The notes: generated from the letters alone by a model not told the origin. Positions 17,320 to 26,967 are shown, numbered from the stretch's first letter. The stretch is 64,000 nucleotides of DNA from Pseudonocardia halophobica (GCF_027922425.1 NZ_BSFQ01000038.1:1-64000); one strand, 5' to 3'. A program made the numbers and translations.

Positions 17320-17359
17320 GTGAGTGGCGATCGCTGCTATGGCGACCATCGCCACTCAG
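17320..17359. repeat. 40-nt imperfect palindrome, subfamily A (copy 1)
   Basis: Starts GTGAGTGGCGAT and ends ATCGCCACTCAG. It matches the copy at 55995-56034 at all but a few inner-arm positions and the last base. Eleven outer base pairs form; the inner left arm has diverged. It lies four bases beyond the stop of the acyl-CoA dehydrogenase and upstream of the acyl-CoA ligase, as a 3'-end element or terminator would. Confidence 0.8.
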
Positions 17360-17363
17360 GGGG

Positions 17364-18557
17364 TCAGGAGAACGCGCCGATGCCCGTGATCTCCTTGCCG
17401 ACGATCAGGGTCTGGATGGTCTCGGTGCCCTCGAAGGTGTGGATCGCCTCGATGTCCGCCCAGTGCCGGGCGACATGGTGCTCGAGCAGGATCCCGTTGC
17501 CGCCGAGCAGGTCCCGCGCGGTGCCGAGGATCCGGCGGGCGGTGCGGGTGTTGTTCATCTTGGCCAGGCCGGCGATGGTCGGGGAGAGTCGCCCGGCCTC
17601 GGCGAGCCGGCCGATCTGCATGCAGTACAGCTGCATGCCGATGAGGTCGGCGAGCATCTGCACCAGCCTCTCCTGCACGATCTGGAACGCGGCCAGCGGT
17701 TTGCCGAACTGGGTGCGCTCCTTGGCGTAGCGGAGCGCGGCGTCGTAGCCCGCGGTCGCGTGGCCGAGGGCCATCCAGGCGCAGAGCCCGCGGGTCGACG
17801 CGAGGACGGCGGCGCAGTCGGCGAAGGTGCGGGCCCCGGTCAGCCGGTTCTCGTCGGGCACCCGGACACCGGTGAGCGTGATGTCGGCCTGCCAGACCGC
17901 GCGCACCGACACCTTGCCGCCGATCACGGTGGCCGCGTAGCCCTCGGCCGGGGTCTCCACGACGAAGCCCTTGACCTCGCCGTCGGCCACGTCCCGGGCC
18001 CACACGACGACGAGGTCGGCGATGGTGCCGTTGCCGATCCAGCGCTTGCGGCCGTCGAGCACCCAGTGGTCGCCGTCCCGGCGGGCGGTGGTCTCCAGGG
18101 CGACCGAGTCCGACCCGTGCTCCGGCTCGGTGAGCGCGAACGCGCCCAGCCGCTGCATCGTGGACATCGACGGCAGCCAGCGCTGCTTCTGCTCCTCGCT
18201 GCCGCACATCGCGATCGACTGCATCGCCAGCCCGGCGTGCACGCCGAGGAAGGTGCCCAGCGAGCCGTCGCCGCGGTGCAGCTCCATGTGGACGAGCCCG
18301 CAGGCCAGCGGGCTCATCGCGGCCGCGCCGTAGCCGGTGATCGTCTCGCCGACGATGCCCAGCTCGGGCAGCCTGCGGAAGAGGTGCCACGGCAGCTCGC
18401 CGCGCTCCCAGTACCCGCCGATCTCCGGCAGCACCTCGGCGTCGACGAACTTCCGGACGGCGGCGAACCGCTCCCACTGCTCGTCCGTGAACTGCTCGCG
18501 GACCGAGAAGAAGTCCGTACCCAGCGCCTCGCCGAGGTGGGCGTACTGCGGCTCCAT
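17364..18557 (-). CDS. Acyl-CoA dehydrogenase, glutaryl-CoA dehydrogenase-like
   Basis: A 397-residue FAD flavoprotein. The helical N-terminal domain, LTEPEHGSDSVALETTARR (substrate and FAD loop) and RKRWIGNGTIADLVVVWAR are typical. The C-terminal GGNGILLEHHVARHWADIEAIHTFEGTETIQ segment, quoted here by its key parts GGNGI, ARHWADIE and FEGTETIQ, matches glutaryl-CoA-dehydrogenase-like members and keeps the catalytic-base Glu of the EGT motif. ATG 18555-18557 follows AAGGTG; longer frames upstream lack family sequence. Pairing with the acyl-CoA ligase downstream suggests a carboxylic acid is activated and then oxidised. Confidence 0.9.
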   Translation of the reverse strand: MEPQYAHLGEALGTDFFSVREQFTDEQWERFAAVRKFVDAEVLPEIGGYWERGELPWHLFRRLPELGIVGETITGYGAAAMSPLACGLVHMELHRGDGSLGTFLGVHAGLAMQSIAMCGSEEQKQRWLPSMSTMQRLGAFALTEPEHGSDSVALETTARRDGDHWVLDGRKRWIGNGTIADLVVVWARDVADGEVKGFVVETPAEGYAATVIGGKVSVRAVWQADITLTGVRVPDENRLTGARTFADCAAVLASTRGLCAWMALGHATAGYDAALRYAKERTQFGKPLAAFQIVQERLVQMLADLIGMQLYCMQIGRLAEAGRLSPTIAGLAKMNNTRTARRILGTARDLLGGNGILLEHHVARHWADIEAIHTFEGTETIQTLIVGKEITGIGAFS

Positions 18558-18601
18558 GCGATCACCTTGCCCTGTCCGCGGCCGCCCGGCACCTCGAACC
18601 G

Positions 18602-21600
18602 TCAGAGCTCGTCGAGCGCCTTCTGGATCCGCTTGATCGAGACGGGGTACCGGGTCTTCATGGGGTGGGCGTAGAGGCTCACCCGCAGCTCCTCGATCAT
18701 CCAGCGCACCTCGACCAGGCCCGCGGGGGGATCGACGCCCGCGGGCAGGCCGGCGATCTCGTCCGCGTACTCGTCGGCGACGACGTGGACCTGCGCGGTC
18801 CACTCGGCGTCGCGGGCCGGGTCGGTGCGGAGCTTGTCGATCCGGATCCCGACGGCCTGCAGGTACCGGGCGACGTCGGCGAGCCGGTTCGCCCCGGCCG
18901 CGGTCGCGAAGCCCGGGCCGACGAGGCCGTCGAGCTGCGCGCGGATGTCCGCCACGCCCTCGCGCGTGGTGGGCGAGCGCAGCTCGGCGAGCGCCGCCTG
19001 CACCGGGTGCCAGCGGTCCAGCACGGCACGGACGGCCTGCAGCACCTGCATCGTGGTGCCACCGAGGTGCTGGGCGAAGACGCCCCGGAGCCGCTCGAAC
19101 CCGGCGGTGTCCCAGCACGGGCCGCCGGCGCGGGCGATCAGGTGGTCGGCCGCGCAGGTCAGGCAGTCCTCGAGCAGGGCGTCGACGCTGCCGTGCGGGT
19201 TGCGCGACAGCGTCAGCTTGGCCTTGTTGTCCAGCCCGCGCTGCACCTGCTTGGCCGGCGAGGGTGTGGCGAGCAGCAGCAGCCGCCGGACGCCGCGGCG
19301 ATGCGCGGCGTCACGCTCGGCGGCGGTGGCGAACACCCGGACATCGACGGAACTGCCGCGGTCGACCAGCCCAGGGAAGCCGGTCACGACGTGCGTGCCG
19401 CGGCGGATCGGGAGCTCGTGCGGGAGGTCGCCCAGGTCCCACGTCGTCAGCCCGCTCCGCTCGACGTCCCGGCCCGCGGCGGCGATCTCCTGCCGGACCT
19501 GCGGGGCGAGCTGTTCGCGCAGGGCCTCGAGGTCGGTGCCCCGGGTCAGCTCGCGGCCCTTCTCGTCGACCACCCGGAACGTGACGACGAGGTGCTCGGG
19601 CAGCCGGTCCAGCTCCCAGTCGTCCCGCCCGATGCGCACGTTGCGCATCCGGCCGAGCTCGCGCTCCAGCGCGTCGAGGAGCGGCTCGTCCCCGGCGCGC
19701 ACCCGGGCGAGGACGGCCCTGGCGTGGTCGGGGGCCGGGGAGAAGTTGCGGCGCAACGTCTTCGGCAGCGTCTTGATCAGCGCCGTGACGAGCTCCTCGC
19801 GCAGCCCGGGGACCTGCCAGGTGAACGGCGTCGGGTCGACCTGGTGCAGCGCGGCCACCGGGACGTCGACGGTCACGCCGTCCGTGTGGTGCCCGGGCTC
19901 GAACGCGTACGACAGCGGCAGGGTGAGCCCGCCGGCGGCGACGTGGTCGGGATAGGCGGAGCGGTCGACACCCCGCGCGGCCTCGGTCTCCAGCATCTCG
20001 ACGGTGAAGTCGAGCAGGTCCGGGTTCCGCTTCGACTCCTTCTTCCACCAGGAGTCGAAGTGCCGGCCCGACACCACGGACGCCGGCACCCGCCGGTCGT
20101 AGAAGTCGAACAGCGTGTCCTCGTCGACCACGAGGTCCCGACGGCGGGCGCGGTGCTCGAGCTCCTCGGCGTCGTCGAGCAGCTCGCGGTTGGCGTGGAA
20201 GAAGCGGTGCCGTGTCTCCCAGTCGCCCTCGACGAGCGCGTGCCGCAGGAACAGGTCGCGCGACACCTCGGGGTCGATGCGGCCGAACTCCACGGTCCGG
20301 TCGGCGATCACCGGGATGCCGTGCAGCGTCACGCGCTCGGTCGCGACGGCGCTCGCACGCTTGCGCGACCAGTGCGGTTCCGAATACGTCCTCTTGACGA
20401 GATGCCCGGCGAGCGGCTCGATCCACTCCGGCTTGATCCGCGCGACGGTCCGCGCCCACAGCCGGGAGGTCTCGACGAGCTCGGCCGCCATCACCCAGCG
20501 CGGCGGCTTCTTGGCCAGTGCCGAGCCGGGCCAGATCGCGAACCGCGCGTTGCGGGCGCCGAGGTAGTCCCGTGCGCCGGGTCGATCCCTCCTGGTCCGC
20601 TCCTTCGGGTCCTTGCGCTTGTCCGTCTCCTCCAGCAGCCCCACCTGCGACAGCAGCCCGGACAGCAACGCCTGGTGGATCCGGTCGGCGTCGGCGGGCG
20701 AGTCGTTGGCGGTCATCCCGGCCGAGCGCGCGGCCTGCCGGAGCTGGCCGTGCAGGTCCCACCACTCGCGGATGCGCAGGTAGTGCAGGAACTCCTCGCG
20801 CAGCGTGCGGCGGAACCGGTTGCCGGACAGCGCCTCCCGCTGCTCCGCGAGGTACTGCCAGAGCGAGACGAACGCGAGGAAGTCCGAGCCCTCCACGCGG
20901 AAGCGGTTGTGCTGCTCGTCGGCGGCCTGGCGCTGCTCGGTCGGCCGCTCGCGCGGGTCCTGCACCGACAGCGCCGCGGCGATCACCAGCACCTCGGTGA
21001 GGCAGCCGGTCCGGTTGGCCTCCACCAGCATCCGGCCGAGGCGCGGGTCGACGGGCAGCCGGGCGAGGGCCTGGCCCACCGCGGTCAGGGCGCCGTGGTC
21101 GACCGCGCCCAGCTCGTGCAGCAGGGCGAGGCCGTCGGCGACGTCGCGCTTGTCCGGCGGCTCCACGAACGGGAACTCGGAGATCTCCCCGAGGTCCAGC
21201 GCGATCATCTGCAGCACGACCGACGCCAGGTTGGTCCGCAGGATCTCCGGGTCGGTGAACTCGGGACGCGCGTCGAAGTCGTCCTCGGCGTAGAGCCGGA
21301 TGCAGATGCCGTCGCTCGTGCGGCCGCAGCGTCCCGCGCGCTGGTTCGCGCTGGCCTGCGAGACCTTCTCGATCGGCAGCCGCTGCACCTTGAGCCGCCG
21401 CGAGTAGCGCGAGATGCGCGCCGTGCCGGTGTCGATCACGTACTTGATGCCGGGGACCGTCAGCGAGGTCTCGGCGACGTTCGTGGCCAGCACGATCCGG
21501 TTGCCGGGGTGCGGGGCGAAGACGCGCTGCTGCTCGGCGGTGGTCAGCCGGGCGTAGAGCGGCAGGATCTCGGTGTTGCGGTAGCTCCGGCGCGTCAACG

Positions 21601-22948
21601 CGTCCGCGGTGTCGCGGATCTCCCGCTCGCCGGGCAGGAACACGAGGATGTCGCCGGGGCCCTCGCGCTGCAGCTCGGTGACGGCGTCGCCGATCGCGTC
21701 GATCTCCTCGCGGTCCGGGTCGGCGTCGGGGTCGTCCGGGTCGACGACGGGCCGGTACCGGACCTCCACGGGGTAGGAGCGGCCGGAGACCTCGACGATC
21801 GGGGCCGGGTTGCCGGCCGCGCCGAAGTGCCGGGAGAAGCGCTCCGGGTCGATGGTGGCCGAGGTGATGATCACCTTGAGGTCGGGACGCCGGGGCAGCA
21901 GCCGGGTGAGGTAGCCCAGGATGAAGTCGATGTTGAGGCTGCGCTCGTGCGCCTCGTCGATGATCAGCGTGTCGTACTGCAGCAGGTCCCGGTCGCCGGC
22001 GAGCTCGGCGAGCAGGATGCCGTCCGTCATCAGCTTGACCATCGTGCGGTCGCCCACCTGGTCGGTGAACCGCACTTTCCAGCCGACGACGTCGCCCAGC
22101 TCGGTGCCGAGCTCCTCGGCGATGCGGGCGGCGACCGTGCGCGCGGCGAGCCGCCGCGGCTGGGTGTGGCCGATCGTGCCGGTGACCCCGCGGCCCAGCT
22201 CGAGGCAGATCTTGGGCAGCTGCGTGGTCTTCCCGGAGCCCGTCTCACCGGCGATGATCACGACCTGGTGGTCGCGGATCGCGGCGGCGATGTCCTCGCG
22301 GCGCGCGCTGACGGGCAGGGCGGGCGGGTAGGCGATCCGGGGCACGGCGGCGCGGCGGCGCTCGAGGCGGTGCTCGGCCGCGGCGACGGCGTCGGCCACG
22401 GCCTGCTGGGCGGTGCCGTCGCCGGAGCGGCGGGCGCCGCGGAACCGGCGCGTCAGGCGGGCCGCGTCGTGCGGCCCCAGCTCGCCGATCCGGCGTTCGA
22501 CGTCGGCGAGGACCTCCGTGGGCAGCGACGGTGCGGCGGCTTCGGTCCGTTCCGGGCGCGGGCCGCGGCGGCGACCGTTCCCGGAGTCACGACCGGAGTC
22601 GCGACCGGGGTCGCGGCCCGAGTCGGGGCCGCCGTCACGGCGCTCGTCGACGGGGCGGCCGTCGGAGCGGCCGTCCGGAGAGGCGCTGGCGGGGCCGGGC
22701 GCGTTCCCCCGCCTCTCGGCGGGTGCGCTCCGGCCCCGGGACCCGCGCCGGCGGGGTGGACGGCGGCGGGTCCGGTCGCCGCTCTCCGGGGCCGCAGCGC
22801 TGCCGTTCTGGGGCGCTGCCGCGGCCTGCGGGGCGGCGGGTCCGGTCGCTGTGGTGGGAGGCGGACCGGACGGGAGGGGAACGCCGGTGCGTGCGGAGGG
22901 ATCGCCCGCGCGCGCAGCCGTGTTCCCGGTGGCTCGGATGGAGGTCAT
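18602..22948 (-). CDS. hrpA: ATP-dependent RNA helicase HrpA
   Basis: A 1,448-residue DEAH-box helicase. After a disordered Arg/Gly/Pro/Ser-rich N-terminus (about 1-135) come GETGSGKTTQ (Walker A, near 236-245), IIDEAHERS (DEAH, near 327), the SAT motif ITSATIDPERF, NVAETSLTVPG (motif V) and QRAGRCGRT (motif VI), then the OB-fold region and a long C-terminal DUF3418 domain as in E. coli HrpA. E. coli HrpA, of similar length, resolves stalled ribosomes; the same role is likely here. No ribosome site precedes ATG 22948, so the start within the disordered region is uncertain. Confidence 0.93.
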   Translation of the reverse strand: MTSIRATGNTAARAGDPSARTGVPLPSGPPPTTATGPAAPQAAAAPQNGSAAAPESGDRTRRRPPRRRGSRGRSAPAERRGNAPGPASASPDGRSDGRPVDERRDGGPDSGRDPGRDSGRDSGNGRRRGPRPERTEAAAPSLPTEVLADVERRIGELGPHDAARLTRRFRGARRSGDGTAQQAVADAVAAAEHRLERRRAAVPRIAYPPALPVSARREDIAAAIRDHQVVIIAGETGSGKTTQLPKICLELGRGVTGTIGHTQPRRLAARTVAARIAEELGTELGDVVGWKVRFTDQVGDRTMVKLMTDGILLAELAGDRDLLQYDTLIIDEAHERSLNIDFILGYLTRLLPRRPDLKVIITSATIDPERFSRHFGAAGNPAPIVEVSGRSYPVEVRYRPVVDPDDPDADPDREEIDAIGDAVTELQREGPGDILVFLPGEREIRDTADALTRRSYRNTEILPLYARLTTAEQQRVFAPHPGNRIVLATNVAETSLTVPGIKYVIDTGTARISRYSRRLKVQRLPIEKVSQASANQRAGRCGRTSDGICIRLYAEDDFDARPEFTDPEILRTNLASVVLQMIALDLGEISEFPFVEPPDKRDVADGLALLHELGAVDHGALTAVGQALARLPVDPRLGRMLVEANRTGCLTEVLVIAAALSVQDPRERPTEQRQAADEQHNRFRVEGSDFLAFVSLWQYLAEQREALSGNRFRRTLREEFLHYLRIREWWDLHGQLRQAARSAGMTANDSPADADRIHQALLSGLLSQVGLLEETDKRKDPKERTRRDRPGARDYLGARNARFAIWPGSALAKKPPRWVMAAELVETSRLWARTVARIKPEWIEPLAGHLVKRTYSEPHWSRKRASAVATERVTLHGIPVIADRTVEFGRIDPEVSRDLFLRHALVEGDWETRHRFFHANRELLDDAEELEHRARRRDLVVDEDTLFDFYDRRVPASVVSGRHFDSWWKKESKRNPDLLDFTVEMLETEAARGVDRSAYPDHVAAGGLTLPLSYAFEPGHHTDGVTVDVPVAALHQVDPTPFTWQVPGLREELVTALIKTLPKTLRRNFSPAPDHARAVLARVRAGDEPLLDALERELGRMRNVRIGRDDWELDRLPEHLVVTFRVVDEKGRELTRGTDLEALREQLAPQVRQEIAAAGRDVERSGLTTWDLGDLPHELPIRRGTHVVTGFPGLVDRGSSVDVRVFATAAERDAAHRRGVRRLLLLATPSPAKQVQRGLDNKAKLTLSRNPHGSVDALLEDCLTCAADHLIARAGGPCWDTAGFERLRGVFAQHLGGTTMQVLQAVRAVLDRWHPVQAALAELRSPTTREGVADIRAQLDGLVGPGFATAAGANRLADVARYLQAVGIRIDKLRTDPARDAEWTAQVHVVADEYADEIAGLPAGVDPPAGLVEVRWMIEELRVSLYAHPMKTRYPVSIKRIQKALDEL

Positions 22949-23114
22949 CGTTGTGCAAGTCTGCCTGTCGGGGGCGAGGACCGCGCCCGGCGGGCACGTG
23001 GTCCAACGGGCCGGCCGGAGGATCTGTTCCGGCGGGCGGTGTGGATCACACCCGCGTCCGGCCCAGTGTGGCGGACGCGGCGGGATCGGCGCGAGGGGAT
23101 TGCGGGCGTGCCCC

Positions 23115-23375
23115 TCAGGCCGAGCGCAGGGTCGGGGTGATCTCCTCGGCCACCGGCTCGTCCGCGGCCGGGTGCTCGACGAGCGCGATCACGCGGCCGG
23201 AGAGGAAGCGCGCGGTGCGCACGGCCGTGCCCCCGCGGGTGACCTCGCTGACCTCGACGGTCCCGCGGGTCTGCGCGATGTCGACGCGACGCCCGGCGCG
23301 GGTCGCCTCGACCTCGTAGGTCTTGGTGGTGCCGCTGCCGGCGTCGACCACGATCTCGACGCGGTCGCCCTTCAT
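23115..23375 (-). CDS. Small conserved hypothetical protein
   Basis: An 86-residue protein beginning MKGDRVEIVVDAGSGTTKTYEVE, with alternating hydrophobic and charged residues that suggest an all-beta small domain, and a charged C-terminal tail. GAGGAG lies 6 nt before the ATG, which strongly supports translation. No signal peptide, Cys or known motif is visible and I do not recognise the family. It lies upstream of hrpA on the same strand, 166 bp away. Confidence 0.7.
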   Translation of the reverse strand: MKGDRVEIVVDAGSGTTKTYEVEATRAGRRVDIAQTRGTVEVSEVTRGGTAVRTARFLSGRVIALVEHPAADEPVAEEITPTLRSA

Positions 23376-23762
23376 GGCGTGCTCCTCGAGCGAAGTAGGG
23401 GTGGGGGGAAGGCCCGGACCGGACGGCCGGTCGCCTCTCGGCGCGTGGCCGCTCGCAGCGGCGGATGGTTGAGACCCGGGGACACGGTGTCCGCCCGATC
23501 CGGACGCTTCTTCCAACCCACGCCGGCAGGGAGGTATTCCCTGGTCGACGATGGGGTCCGAGCCGGACGCAGGTCGCCTCGCGGCGAGTGGCGCACCGCG
23601 GCTCCAGCCGTACGGTATTCCGCGGCGGCGTTTATCTGTTGCGGCCCGGGGACACTGCTCGCCCGGCTCGGACATGGGGTCCAACGGGCGGGCCCCACGG
23701 ATGATTCCCGGATCCGGGGGGTGTCGTGGGTCACGTTCCGGATCCGGCCGCCTACGGCCTGC
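23376..23762. other. Gene-free interval of 387 bp
   Basis: No frame here has a ribosome site or protein-like composition. The interval separates the small protein start from the stop of the serine hydrolase, both on the minus strand, so it would contain the small protein's promoter. I see no long hairpin, tandem repeat or RNA gene. Confidence 0.5.
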
Positions 23763-24581
23763 TCACAGGGCGTCGACGATCCCGTCGTTGTACGGCGTCC
23801 ACGCCTCGACGGCCCACTCGCCGAACTTCCGGTCGGTGAGGACCACGCACGCCGCGCCGGCGTCGGGGTCGACCCACAGGAAGGTGCCGGACTGGCCGAA
23901 GTGCCCGAAGGTGCGCGGCGAGTTGCGGGTGCCGGTCCAGTGCGGGCTCTTGCCGTCCCGGATCTCGAAGCCGGCTCCCCAGTCGTTGGGACGCTGCGAG
24001 CCGTACCCGGGCAGCACGCCGTTGAGACCGGGGAAGACGACCTGGCTGGCCTCGGCGAAGGTCGCGGGCGCGACCAGCGTGGGCGCCTGCAGCTCGGCGG
24101 CGAAGCGCGCCATGTCCGAGGCGGTGGAGAACGCGCCGGAGCCGGCCGGGCCGCGCAGCTCGGTCGCGTCGAGCCCGAGCGGGGCGAGGACGGCCTCGCG
24201 CAGGTACTCCGGGAACTCGATGCCGCTGGCCTTGGCGATCGCGTCGCCGAGCACCGTGAACCCGGCGTTGGAGTAGATCCGCCGGGTGCCCGGCTTCGCC
24301 TGGACGTCGTCGGAGTCGAAGGCGAGGCCGGAGGTGTGGGCGGCGAGGTGCCGGATCGTGGAGCCCTCGGGCCCGGCCGGGTCGTCCCACTCGATCGCCC
24401 CCTCCTCGACCGCGATGAGCACGGCGTAGGCGGAGAGCAGCTTGGTCACCGAGGCGAGCCGGAACTGCCGGTCGAGGTCGCCCGCCGTCGCCCGGACCTC
24501 CCCGTCGGCGCCCACCACCGCGGCGGCGACGTGGTCGACGGGCCAGTCCAGGACGGCGCGCGTGGCGCGGGCGAGATCCAC
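23763..24581 (-). CDS. Serine hydrolase, class C beta-lactamase family
   Basis: A 272-residue penicillin-binding-protein-like hydrolase. The catalytic tetrad start SVTK (Ser44-Lys47) and the YSN motif (Tyr103-Asn105) are both present. It is shorter than class C beta-lactamases (about 360) and has no signal peptide, so it probably acts in the cytoplasm as an esterase or peptidase rather than giving beta-lactam resistance. It lies 19 bp downstream of the amidohydrolase gene on the same strand and is probably co-transcribed. Confidence 0.85.
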   Translation of the reverse strand: MDLARATRAVLDWPVDHVAAAVVGADGEVRATAGDLDRQFRLASVTKLLSAYAVLIAVEEGAIEWDDPAGPEGSTIRHLAAHTSGLAFDSDDVQAKPGTRRIYSNAGFTVLGDAIAKASGIEFPEYLREAVLAPLGLDATELRGPAGSGAFSTASDMARFAAELQAPTLVAPATFAEASQVVFPGLNGVLPGYGSQRPNDWGAGFEIRDGKSPHWTGTRNSPRTFGHFGQSGTFLWVDPDAGAACVVLTDRKFGEWAVEAWTPYNDGIVDAL

Positions 24582-24600
24582 GGGTCGAGCCTAGTTGGCG

Positions 24601-25917
24601 CTACTCGAAATAGTGGGGCACGTCGACCGCCCCGCCCTGCGCCTCGAACTCGGCGTGCACCGCCTCGCGCAGCGCGGGGTCGGCGAGGTAGTCCAGGGCG
24701 GTCAGGGCGAGCCCGAGGGCCCCGTCACGGACCCCGGCGTCGCCGCCCGGGCCGCCCGCCGCCTCGGCGAACTCGACGGTGTGCAGCGAGTCCGTGGGTC
24801 CGGAGATCGCGAGCATCGGGTGGATGGCGGGCATCCGGTAGCTCAGGTTCCCCAGGTCGGTCGATCCGGTGAGGAACTCCGGCACCACGCCCGGCGCGAG
24901 CGGCGACCGGCCGCAGTCCCGCTGATTGACCGCCCATCGCCCGGCGAGGGTGCGGTTGTGCCGGATCGGCAGGTAGGCGGGCTTCTCGTCCCAGGTCAGC
25001 TCGACGCCGCAGCCGTGCATCAGGGCGGCGCCGTCGGCGATCGCGGTGAGCCGCGCCGCCAGGTCCCGCAACGTGTCCGGCTCCGTCGAGCGCACGTAGA
25101 ACATCAGCGCCGCCCGGTCCGGGACGACGTTGGGGCGCGCCCCGCCGTCCGTGAACACCCCGTGCAGCCGGTCGCCGGGCGGCAGGTGCTGGCGCAGCGC
25201 CGCGACCCCGGTGTAGGCGGCGACGGCGGCGTCGAGGGCGTTGCGACCCATGAACGGCTGGGCCGCCGCGTGCGCCGCCACCCCGTGGAACACCATCTCG
25301 ACCTGGCGGCGGCCGAGGAACGGGTGCATGGCGATGTCGTGCGAGAAGGGGTGCAGCATCACGACGGCGTCGACGTCGTCGAACAGTCCCGCCCGCGCCA
25401 TGGTCTCCTTGCCGCCCCCGCCCTCCTCGGCGGGCGTGCCGAACAGCGTGACCCGGCCCGGCGCCCGGCCGGCCAGCGCGAGGTAGGCGCCGACCGCCGT
25501 CGTGCAGATGACGTTGTGGCCGCAGCCGTGCCCGATCCCCGGCAGCGCGTCGTACTCGGCGAGGATGCCGACGTGCGGGCCGTCGTTCCCGACGCCGACC
25601 CGCAGCGCCGTCTCCAGTCCGCCGACGCCGAGCTCGGGCTCGTGCCCGTGCCGCTTCAGCAGGTCGGCGACGGCGGCGACGGAGCGGTGCTCGTCGAACG
25701 AGGTCTCGGGGTGGGCGTGCAGGTCGCGGCTGAGCGCCACCAGCTCGTCGCCGAGCTCGACGACGGCGTCGGCCACCGGCTCGCGGAGCCCGTCGGGGGC
25801 GCCGGCGTGGTCCGAGTCCAGCGGTTCGGCGTCGGCGACCGCCCGCTCCGTCGCGGCCACCAGGGCGCGGAGGTAGCCGTCGTCGGGCCGGACGGGTTCG
25901 CTGCGCACCTGCCGCAC
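24601..25917 (-). CDS. M20-family amidohydrolase (AbgB / peptidase-like)
   Basis: A metallo-amidohydrolase of about 438 residues. Motifs include LHAHPETSFDEH (His-Pro-Glu), the metal ligands in AEYDALPGIGHGCGHN, FGTPAEEGGGGK with the catalytic Glu pair, and VVMLHPF. The GHGCGH Cys/His pair is typical of the aminobenzoyl-glutamate or N-acyl amino-acid hydrolase branch, whose members split an amide from an aromatic or acyl amino acid. I place the start at GTG 25917 (GTG 25908 equally possible) because a longer frame would overlap the divergent DUF72 start at 25937. No clear ribosome site supports either. Confidence 0.85.
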   Translation of the reverse strand: MRQVRSEPVRPDDGYLRALVAATERAVADAEPLDSDHAGAPDGLREPVADAVVELGDELVALSRDLHAHPETSFDEHRSVAAVADLLKRHGHEPELGVGGLETALRVGVGNDGPHVGILAEYDALPGIGHGCGHNVICTTAVGAYLALAGRAPGRVTLFGTPAEEGGGGKETMARAGLFDDVDAVVMLHPFSHDIAMHPFLGRRQVEMVFHGVAAHAAAQPFMGRNALDAAVAAYTGVAALRQHLPPGDRLHGVFTDGGARPNVVPDRAALMFYVRSTEPDTLRDLAARLTAIADGAALMHGCGVELTWDEKPAYLPIRHNRTLAGRWAVNQRDCGRSPLAPGVVPEFLTGSTDLGNLSYRMPAIHPMLAISGPTDSLHTVEFAEAAGGPGGDAGVRDGALGLALTALDYLADPALREAVHAEFEAQGGAVDVPHYFE

Positions 25918-25936
25918 CCTAGGCCAGGATGACCAC

Positions 25937-26752
25937 GTGGCGGAGGTGCGCACCGGGACGTCGGGCTGGCGGTACCCGCCGTGGCGCGGCGTGTTCTACC
26001 CGAAGGGCCTCGCCCAGCGCCGCGAGCTGGAGTACCTGTCCCGCGCGGTGTCGTCGATCGAGATCAACGGCTCCTTCTACTCGCTGCAGCGGCCGGAGAG
26101 CTGGGTGAGCTGGCGCGAGGAGACGCCGCCGGACTTCCTGTTCGCGGTCAAGGGACCGCGGTTCGTCACCCATCTGAAGCAGCTCCGCGAGGTCCGCACC
26201 CCGGTGGCCAACTTCTTCGCCTCCGGCGTGCTGGCGCTGGGGCCCAAACTCGGGCCGGTGCTGTGGCAGCTGCCGCCGCGGATGCGCTTCGACGCCGACC
26301 GGATGCGGGCCTTCCTGGAGCTGCTTCCGCACTCGACCGGCGCCGCGGCCGACCTCGCCAAGGAGCACGACGAGCGCCTCGAGGGCCGCAACCTGCTGGA
26401 GACGGACGCGGACCGCCCGCTGCGGCACGCCGTGGAGGTCCGGCACGAGAGCTTCCGCGACCCGGCCTTCCTCGCCCTGCTGCGGGAGCACGACGTTGCG
26501 CTCGTCGTCGCGGACACCGCGGGGAAGTGGCCCTTCCTCACCGACGTGACCGCCGACCACGTCTACGTCCGGCTGCACGGCGACCAGGAGCTCTACGTCA
26601 GCGGCTACACCCCGGAGGCCCTGGACGTGTGGGCCGAGCGGATCCGCGGGTGGCGCGCCGCGGGCCTCGACGTGGTCGTCTACTTCGACAACGACGTCAA
26701 GGTCCACGCCCCCTTCGACGCGATCTCCCTGGCCGGCCGACTCCGTGAGTGA
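25937..26752 (+). CDS. DUF72 family protein (YecE-like)
   Basis: A 271-residue TIM-barrel protein of the widespread DUF72 family. It begins with the diagnostic RTGTSGWRYPPWRGVFYP, then EINGSFYSLQRPESW, FAVKGPRFVTH, VEVRHESF and the late VVYFDNDVKVHAP. The biochemical role of the family is not established. GTG 25937 is the first start and lies 19 bp from the divergent amidohydrolase, leaving almost no room for a promoter, so one of the two may have a leaderless transcript. The last codons and the stop lie inside a 40-nt palindrome. Confidence 0.85.
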   Translation: MAEVRTGTSGWRYPPWRGVFYPKGLAQRRELEYLSRAVSSIEINGSFYSLQRPESWVSWREETPPDFLFAVKGPRFVTHLKQLREVRTPVANFFASGVLALGPKLGPVLWQLPPRMRFDADRMRAFLELLPHSTGAAADLAKEHDERLEGRNLLETDADRPLRHAVEVRHESFRDPAFLALLREHDVALVVADTAGKWPFLTDVTADHVYVRLHGDQELYVSGYTPEALDVWAERIRGWRAAGLDVVVYFDNDVKVHAPFDAISLAGRLRE

Positions 26753-26784
26753 CGACTGCCCCTAGAGGGGCAGTCGGCACTCAC
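26745..26784. repeat. 40-nt palindrome, subfamily B (copy 1), overlapping a stop codon
   Basis: Arms GTGAGTGACGACTGCCCC and GGGGCAGTCGGCACTCAC pair over 17 of 18 positions (one A/G mismatch) around a 4-nt centre. The TGA at 26750-26752 that ends the DUF72 gene lies in the left arm. Confidence 0.85.
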
Positions 26785-26805
26785 GACCACGGCTGACCTG
26801 CGGGT

Positions 26806-26965
26806 TCACGCCCATCGCTTGTCGTCGATCCCGAGCGCCCGCACCGAGCGGTCGAGCGTGGAGCGGGTGATCCGAGCCGTTCGGCGGCGGCGAGCTTGGG
26901 GCCGTTCGTCCCCGGGCGGTCGCTGCCCTCGCTGAAGCGGACCGAGCGGGCTCCGAGGGTTTGCG
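26806..26965 (-). pseudogene. Remnant of a regulator C-terminus with a Fis-type helix-turn-helix
   Basis: Read on the minus strand, one frame gives NGPKLAAAERLG, and after removal of one base another gives ITRSTLDRSVRALGIDDKRWA followed by a stop. Joined, AAERLGITRSTLDRSVRALGI resembles the Fis-type (HTH_8) DNA-binding helix pair found at the end of sigma-54-activator-like and GAF-containing regulators. A single-base shift splits it, and no upstream domain is present. It lies between two 40-nt palindromes. The reading depends on one inferred indel. Confidence 0.45.
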
Positions 26966-26967
26966 CC

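Noticed and set aside
18665..23140. Long plus-strand open frame across hrpA
   Set aside because: Antisense of HrpA, which has every helicase motif; the plus-strand peptide lacks any domain and has no ribosome site.
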